Assembly (NCBI GenBank): GCA_963693315.1
Contig: OY856187.1
Location: 426,057,748-426,121,747, forward strand
Source of the DNA: Diogma glabrata
Lineage: Eukaryota; Arthropoda; Insecta; Diptera; Cylindrotomidae
Reading direction: 5' to 3'
Length of the DNA stretch: 64,000 nucleotides
Shown in pieces: positions 58,874-64,000 of this stretch. The notes beneath the pieces are model-generated. The model made no database searches and had not been told where the DNA came from. It saw only the letters and a list, made by a program, of their open reading frames with translations. A program made the position numbers and the translations under genes. Every line of letters starts with the position of its first letter. Position 1 is the first letter of the stretch.

Positions 58874-60232
58874 TCAACTTTCTTCATCTGTGCTATTGTT
58901 ATCATTTGCCTCATCATCCTCGTTATCATCATTGAAATCTGGAAAATTATTGATTTTTAAAAGCTATAGTAAATGAAACATTAAATAGTGAAACGCATAT
59001 TAACTCTTATCGACCAAATCTATCCGTTTTTGTCCGTTAACTTTAAGCACAGACAACTTTGTTACTGATGCTTGGAAATATTTAATAATCCATAGGAAGG
59101 TATTTTCAACTTTCAGAATCTGGTCAACAAAAAACCACCCTTTCCTACCCTATTATTTAATTTAAAAATTAAAAAGGTGATTTTTTGAGGTAATTTTCTC
59201 GATAAGAAATGAATTTTTAAAAAATTGAGAAAATCTGTGAGGAACTATGAAAAACTGTTGAACGAAAATGAACATTAAAAGCTGAAAAATTATGAAAAAA
59301 TGTGAAAATCTATGGAAAACTGTGGGGTAAAAATGAGCAGATTGATCAATAAGGGCTTACTGAAATTTATAATTTTCATACCTATTAAGTTTGAAGATAT
59401 ATCTTCAAACGAAGGACTTTAGGGCCCATCAAACCAATAATGATGATACTTATTGTTAATCAATGTCCATCCACAGTTTTCAGGTTCGAGATTGGTGGGG
59501 CATCTCATATGTGCATTACACCAAACGCTGGATATGTAGATGGTTCGCTTAATTTGTTGCAGCAATTCCTCTTTTGATAGTGGCATACTAGAAGTATCTA
59601 ATCCTTTCAATTTACTCTTAATTATTTTATGATCATGATTTTTATTTCTGAATGCCTTCTCGAAGAGTTCGAGTCGTCCTAGATTTAGATTTACATCTTT
59701 GCTTTTTAAAGAATATAATTTGCAAACGAACTCTTCGATAATTCTAAAAACATGCCATGAAAATAATTATTATTTTACTCACTCTCGATCAAGATCCATT
59801 TGTACCATGCTGTTTTTTTGGCTCAAAAAATCATAGATCGCACAGAGAAACTGAACGTAAGTTTTTTTTTCGGATGTTTTTGCAAGAACATTCTGAATTT
59901 TTAATTTTTCTATCAAATTTGGATACTTCCGTCGAATATAACATAGAGTGAATGATAACTTTAAAATTGATTATTTCGCGAAAATTGTCGGTGAGATCTA
60001 AATTTTTTGATTCCAATCGATGCAAGAACGTTTATTCTGTAATATATTTTAGAATCCGACGTAAATCTTTGATTTCATAAATGTAATATACATCCTTAAT
60101 AGCAATTATAAAATATAAATTAAAAAGATCAAAAAAGAATTTCATCAAAAAATTTGAAGCTTCATAAAATCTATAATTTCCATGCGTCGGACTAGAAAAT
60201 CGGAGAATATATCGTGTCCGACAATTAAACAA
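58874..60232 (-). pseudogene. Decayed transposon protein, function not identified
   Basis: On the minus strand, 60232-60035 and 60031-59831 are one frame broken by a single stop (KDLRRILKYITE, stop, then TFLHRLESKNLDLTDNFREI). Then 59770-59419 reads FSWHVFRIIEEFVCKLYSLKSKDVNL, KSKLKGLDTSSMPLSKEELLQQ and ends SVWCNAHMRCPTNLEPENC, GWTLINNKYHHYWFDGP. A final acidic tail (FNDDNEDDEANDNNSTDEES, then stop) lies at about 58874-58937. Position inside long inverted repeats suggests a transposase or accessory protein. I recognise no catalytic motif. Frameshifts, stops or introns interrupt it. Confidence 0.5.
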
Positions 60233-60459
60233 TTGGATTCTATATACTTTTTTTAGTAATCCTGTAAAAAACAGCTGGTTATGTGGAAGTATGCTGTATT
60301 TACGCTCACAAACGCAAATACTGTAAACCTTCGCGGATTTTCAATTGAAAAATAACAATTTGTTCGATTTTTATGGAAATGGTAATATTTTACTGTCGGA
60401 CAACTTGTTCACCTCGTTGTAAGCTTCATTTAACAGCAAAAAATCGAAAGCGGAAATTG

Positions 60460-60927
60460 TTATGAATAAATTTTAGGTCGCCGTGAAAATGTCAATATCC
60501 GCTTGTCGGACTGGAAAATTGGCAAATCTGTCTTGTCGGACGATGTAAGGACGTGATTTTACTTACCTTTTTGAAGCATTTTTCATAAAAATCAGGTGGT
60601 TATCCATAAATTTTTCGAAATTGTTATTATTACATATTTCACTCGGTAGATACCCTTAACGTATCGAAATTTTTGTCGGACAAGTTTTTTCTCTCGCGAT
60701 TCATGAATTTCTCTTGGTATTAAGTTTTTTAAAAATAGAGTATCTATAAATTTTTAGCTTAATACGATATTGACAAGTTTAAAAATTACTGGAGAGAAAA
60801 AGCCGCGGCTAAGAAAATTATGATAGAGAAAAAAAAGTGGTAGACTAGGCGTAATTAAGCCACACAAAAAATTATAGAAGAGTATTTATGAGTTGCTGTT
60901 TATGTCGGCGGGCTCCCAGACTATGAC
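60460..60927 (-). repeat. Right terminal inverted repeat (~470 bp)
   Basis: This is the reverse complement of 58075-58548 with few mismatches. TTGTCGGA occurs near 60503, 60533 and 60674. Confidence 0.85.
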
Positions 60928-63095
60928 ATTATTTGATTAAACAATCTACGAAAAATTTTACAATAACGCAGTCAAATAGATAACTTTTCCTGTAATTGGA
61001 ATGAAATAATTGTTTTATTCCTTCTTTTAATCGATAAAATATTTTTGGAGTGAAAGAATACAAGCTGTAATTTATATTGTGCTGAATTTTAGAAAAAGTG
61101 TTTATGGGTCTGAGTTTATATCACTGCCCTAAATTTGCATTTCTAAATATTTTCACACCATTAAATCTTCAAAATTCCGATCCTTTCAATGTTAAAAATA
61201 ATCACGTATCTCCACGATCCACTCACTCTTCACTAAACAATAAATAAACAATTTCTATTCATCATTCACCGAATCGACCATTAATTTCATTCCATTTCTC
61301 CGAATAAGTTTTACAAATAAATTTATTGATATAAAAATTGATGACTGTTGGAAAATATTTACGAAATGAAAATAAGAAAATTTAATGTTACATTTGAAAT
61401 TCAAAATGCATATACAAATTGCTTATTATTTTGTTTTTATATATATTTTATGTTCACTGAATAAATCATAATATTGAAACTCTGCTTATACTGATATTTG
61501 AAGATGGAGAATTCGAAATGTTCGAAAACATTTAATATTTTACTGGAACATAGCCATTTGAAATTCAACAACTATGAATTTTACGGAAAGCGGAACTCTA
61601 TTGGTGAGAAATTGGTATACGGTGAACCATCACTGATTTTATCTTAAACTATAAATCTTATAAACATCCAATTTTGGATCGGGTGTAAAAGAGGCTTGGC
61701 AGTAGTTTTTAAAAATTCAAAAAGTTTTTTACTCCAAAAAAACTGCATTATGTGTTATATGGATTGACCTAACTATATTTCAAACATTTAAATAAAACAT
61801 TTTGTTTTTACATTAATTTATGAACAGTCGGAATTAACAAGCAATTTTATGCCAAAACCTACACGACCAAGTCATGCTTATTAGTTTAGCTACATGAATG
61901 AATTTGATTGAAGATATTATCTGCTTTAAAGTTTAGTGTTGATCTGTTTGATAAATATTGTATAAGGATGAAACATCTTCAGATTTTTTCTTATATATAG
62001 TTTATATATGTAAATGTAAAATTTTTTGGTGATGTTTAAAATAAAATTTCAAAATATAAAATATATACAGCGACCGTTGTACATATTATGTCTCAATGTG
62101 TTTTACATATTTGCTGAAACTTGGTTTCAAGAATGTCTTTATTTAAGAATTTTCTATGTTAATGTTACGTATTCTTTTGGAAGCACAAAAAAACGAAAAA
62201 CCTTAAAAATATAAACGAAAAATATTCAACAAAATATTAATAAAACAAATCTTGGACATGTTGTCATGTATGTAACCGTGTGTGTGAATACGGATAATAT
62301 CTTATGTTTTTATGTAAATTTTATAAGTTTGTGATTTTAAGTAAAATGTTTACTGTGTTTGGGTAATGTGTTTCATTTTGTTACTTGTTTAAGTGGTTGG
62401 TTTGAATTTTTAGATTTTAAATTTAAGGACGAAATGTAAAACTTGAACTAAACGATCTATTTTACAAACAAGCTTTTATTTGGGTGAGTTTATTTATTTT
62501 GATAAAATATAATTCAAAATAACGTAGAATTTTGTATTTGTATTGATATATTCGGTTATATATTAGAAAGCTTCTATTTAATCGGAGTTTTGAGTTGTAT
62601 GGTTATAAATTAACATTAAGTTTTAGCTTAACTCAAGCTATGCGTTTAACTTCTTATAATAGAGAATTTCAATTGAAAACAGTGAGATTTGAAAGCTTGA
62701 AAACTTAAAAGCATTATGAATATCAAAACAATTTTATTCATAATTATTTTATCGCACAATGAGAAAAAATATATTAGAATTAATATCCTTTTCGTAAAAT
62801 AACTTTATCTTATTCTTTTTGGTACTTATGAGACATTTTTGTAAAAGGCAACAGACGGACAGTGCATCCAAAATGCCTATTTTTACCACTATTCTCTCTT
62901 TCGATCCTTTTATTGATTCTATCCATTTTGTATCGATCGAGTTTATTGAAGCAAAGTCACGAAAAATATTGCAGCATTCGTTTTGTGTTGCATAGTGTGG
63001 CCTATTCTTTTGAAAAAAATTTGTTTCGTGCTATATAACTTGTCATTGAAAGTAACATGAATTAGAACAAAAACATATATGTTCAGTCTAGCAAA
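60928..63095. other. AT-rich sequence, no gene supported
   Basis: No recognised coding segment or RNA. The 62-codon frame at 62026-62214 is unassigned. Confidence 0.45.
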
Positions 63096-63228
63096 AACTG
63101 CAATGCACAAATTAGAATACTTCTGCCGATGTACGAAGTTTTTGAACTCCGAGCAACGTTTATTGATCTAAAAGTCATTTATTCGTTCATGTATGGAGTA
63201 CTGCTGTCATTTATGGGGAAGCAATTAT
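63096..63228 (+). pseudogene. Small non-LTR RT fragment
   Basis: It reads KLEYFCRCTKFLNSEQRLLI, a stop, then KSFIRSCMEYCCHLWGSN, matching LGFLGRCRKFFDSEQLLLVYKSFIRPCMEYCSHIWGG of the copy at 7594-8531. Only about 40 codons remain. Confidence 0.7.
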
Positions 63229-64000
63229 TAATCAAAAATAAATTATTTACAATTATTACAATTTGTGAAATTCGTTGAACTTCCTCTTCTAGCTGGCATT
63301 GGGTCTTCGAATATTAAAAGCAAGAAATAATGAGAATTTCATATAAAGTGTGGCAAACATGTCCAAATAGTTCATAAAAAAATAGACAAACAAGCCAAGT
63401 TGTATGACTAATAAATAGACAGGACATCAAATTTTTATTCGAAACAACATGAATATTGCAAAAAATCATATGCTAATCAACCAAGCAAACCGATTTCATT
63501 CCTATTCAAATATAGTATGTAGCACAAATTATTTTCAGTTCAATTCATTGCACAATATTATAAATATGCATAATGAAAGTTGTATCTATATTTTCTTGCT
63601 TAGTTTTTTCTTATTAATTCATGTCAATTTTCGTTATTTTTCTAACGAACCAATCAATAAAAACATATTAAAGTTTGATACAAAAAAATCAAATAAACAA
63701 GCAAAACTAACAAAATCATACAAAAAATCGTTTTATCTTTTCAAAACTTTTCTTTATTTTAAAACAACAACATATTTTTTATGTTATTATAAACGAGCTT
63801 TTTGTGGTTGATCCCTACTAAGTTGTATCATAGTTTTTCATCATATTCGTATTACATCATCATAATAGTTTTTATGATATGCGGAAAAAATAAGAATTTT
63901 TCTTAAATTAATGCTTCCAGATTGCTATTAAATATTTTTCGATTTATTTCTTGTTAACTGTTAAAAAATCGCCTCTTTCATTATTCTAATAAGCTTTATA
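63229..64000. other. AT-rich sequence, no gene supported
   Basis: The longest unassigned ATG frame here is 120 codons (63449-63811), with one hydrophobic stretch (CIYIFLLSFFLLIHV) and a K/F/Y-rich end. It lacks recognised domains and could be chance in AT-rich DNA. Confidence 0.4.

Larger units (their letters stand above)
58075..60927. mobile_element. DNA transposon with ~470-bp terminal inverted repeats
   Basis: 58075-58548 and 60460-60927 are almost exact reverse complements, with outer ends TAGTCTGGGAGCCCGCC and its complement. TGA flanks both ends (58072-58074 and 60928-60930), a possible 3-bp duplication. However, AAATAATG also lies near both ends in inverse order, so the true boundaries may be slightly further out. 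The motif GTCCGACAA or its variants occurs at least 11 times in and just inside the two ends. The middle holds a decayed minus-strand coding region. The superfamily is not identified. Confidence 0.8.

Noticed and set aside
58075..60927. Polinton/Maverick assignment based on long inverted ends
   Set aside because: The element is under 3 kb, has no polymerase, integrase or capsid-like segments, and lacks a matching 6-bp duplication.
63449..63811. 120-codon frame as a host gene
   Set aside because: Low-complexity K/F/Y/N composition, no domain, no splice or promoter context. Could be chance at this AT content.

Overview
The window looks like eukaryotic repeat-dominated DNA, most likely from an insect and perhaps a fly. 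It is very AT-rich, and almost every recognisable protein segment belongs to a transposable element: a Penelope-like element, non-LTR retrotransposons of a jockey/I-like type, an RTE-type non-LTR element, and hAT and PIF/Harbinger-like DNA transposon remnants. No host protein-coding gene, rRNA or convincing functional tRNA could be supported. The window is therefore intergenic or intronic repeat-rich DNA. The organism assignment is inference from element types and base composition only.

Layout, left to right. 1-1164: foldback repeat with a duplicated tRNA-like (A box/B box) module. 2039-4025: tandem duplication whose second copy is split by a 1.08 kb non-autonomous hAT-like element with an 8-bp target duplication. 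6150-6600: three diverged tandem units. 7365-8860: dispersed repeat split by a 5'-truncated non-LTR element. 8855-9053: hairpin with a Penelope-type terminal motif. 9094-21336: a 12.2 kb insertion made of four near-identical Penelope-like units. Two lie on the minus strand (A, B) and two on the plus strand (C, D), meeting head to head at about 15.2 kb, and the whole block is bracketed by a 12-bp direct repeat. 21.3-38 kb: mostly AT-rich sequence with two copies of a ~350-bp dispersed repeat, a hairpin MITE, a 1.6 kb repeat with internal tandem arrays, four non-LTR fragments, and a ~280 bp TA microsatellite. 38-41 kb: nested inverted repeats with a hAT transposase scrap. 41.7-43.2 kb: an RTE-type element lacking its RT core. 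46.7-48 kb: foldback element with a nested Harbinger-like MITE. 48.9-53.3 kb: a 4.4 kb satellite of the 7-mer GATTCTT. 53.4-58 kb: hairpin MITE and second copies of three dispersed repeats. 58.07-60.93 kb: a 2.85 kb DNA transposon with ~470-bp terminal inverted repeats, a clustered GTCCGACAA motif and a decayed minus-strand coding region. The last 3 kb hold one non-LTR scrap.

The standout is the Penelope block. Each arm is a 5'-truncated unit followed by a full-length unit, so both outer ends are element 3' ends, both inner ends are 5' truncations, and the joint shows 2-nt microhomology. This is what would be expected if reverse transcription of a multi-unit RNA had been primed from both sides of one target site and the two cDNAs then joined. 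Every coding copy is broken only by homopolymer frameshifts or 5' truncation, which suggests a young insertion.
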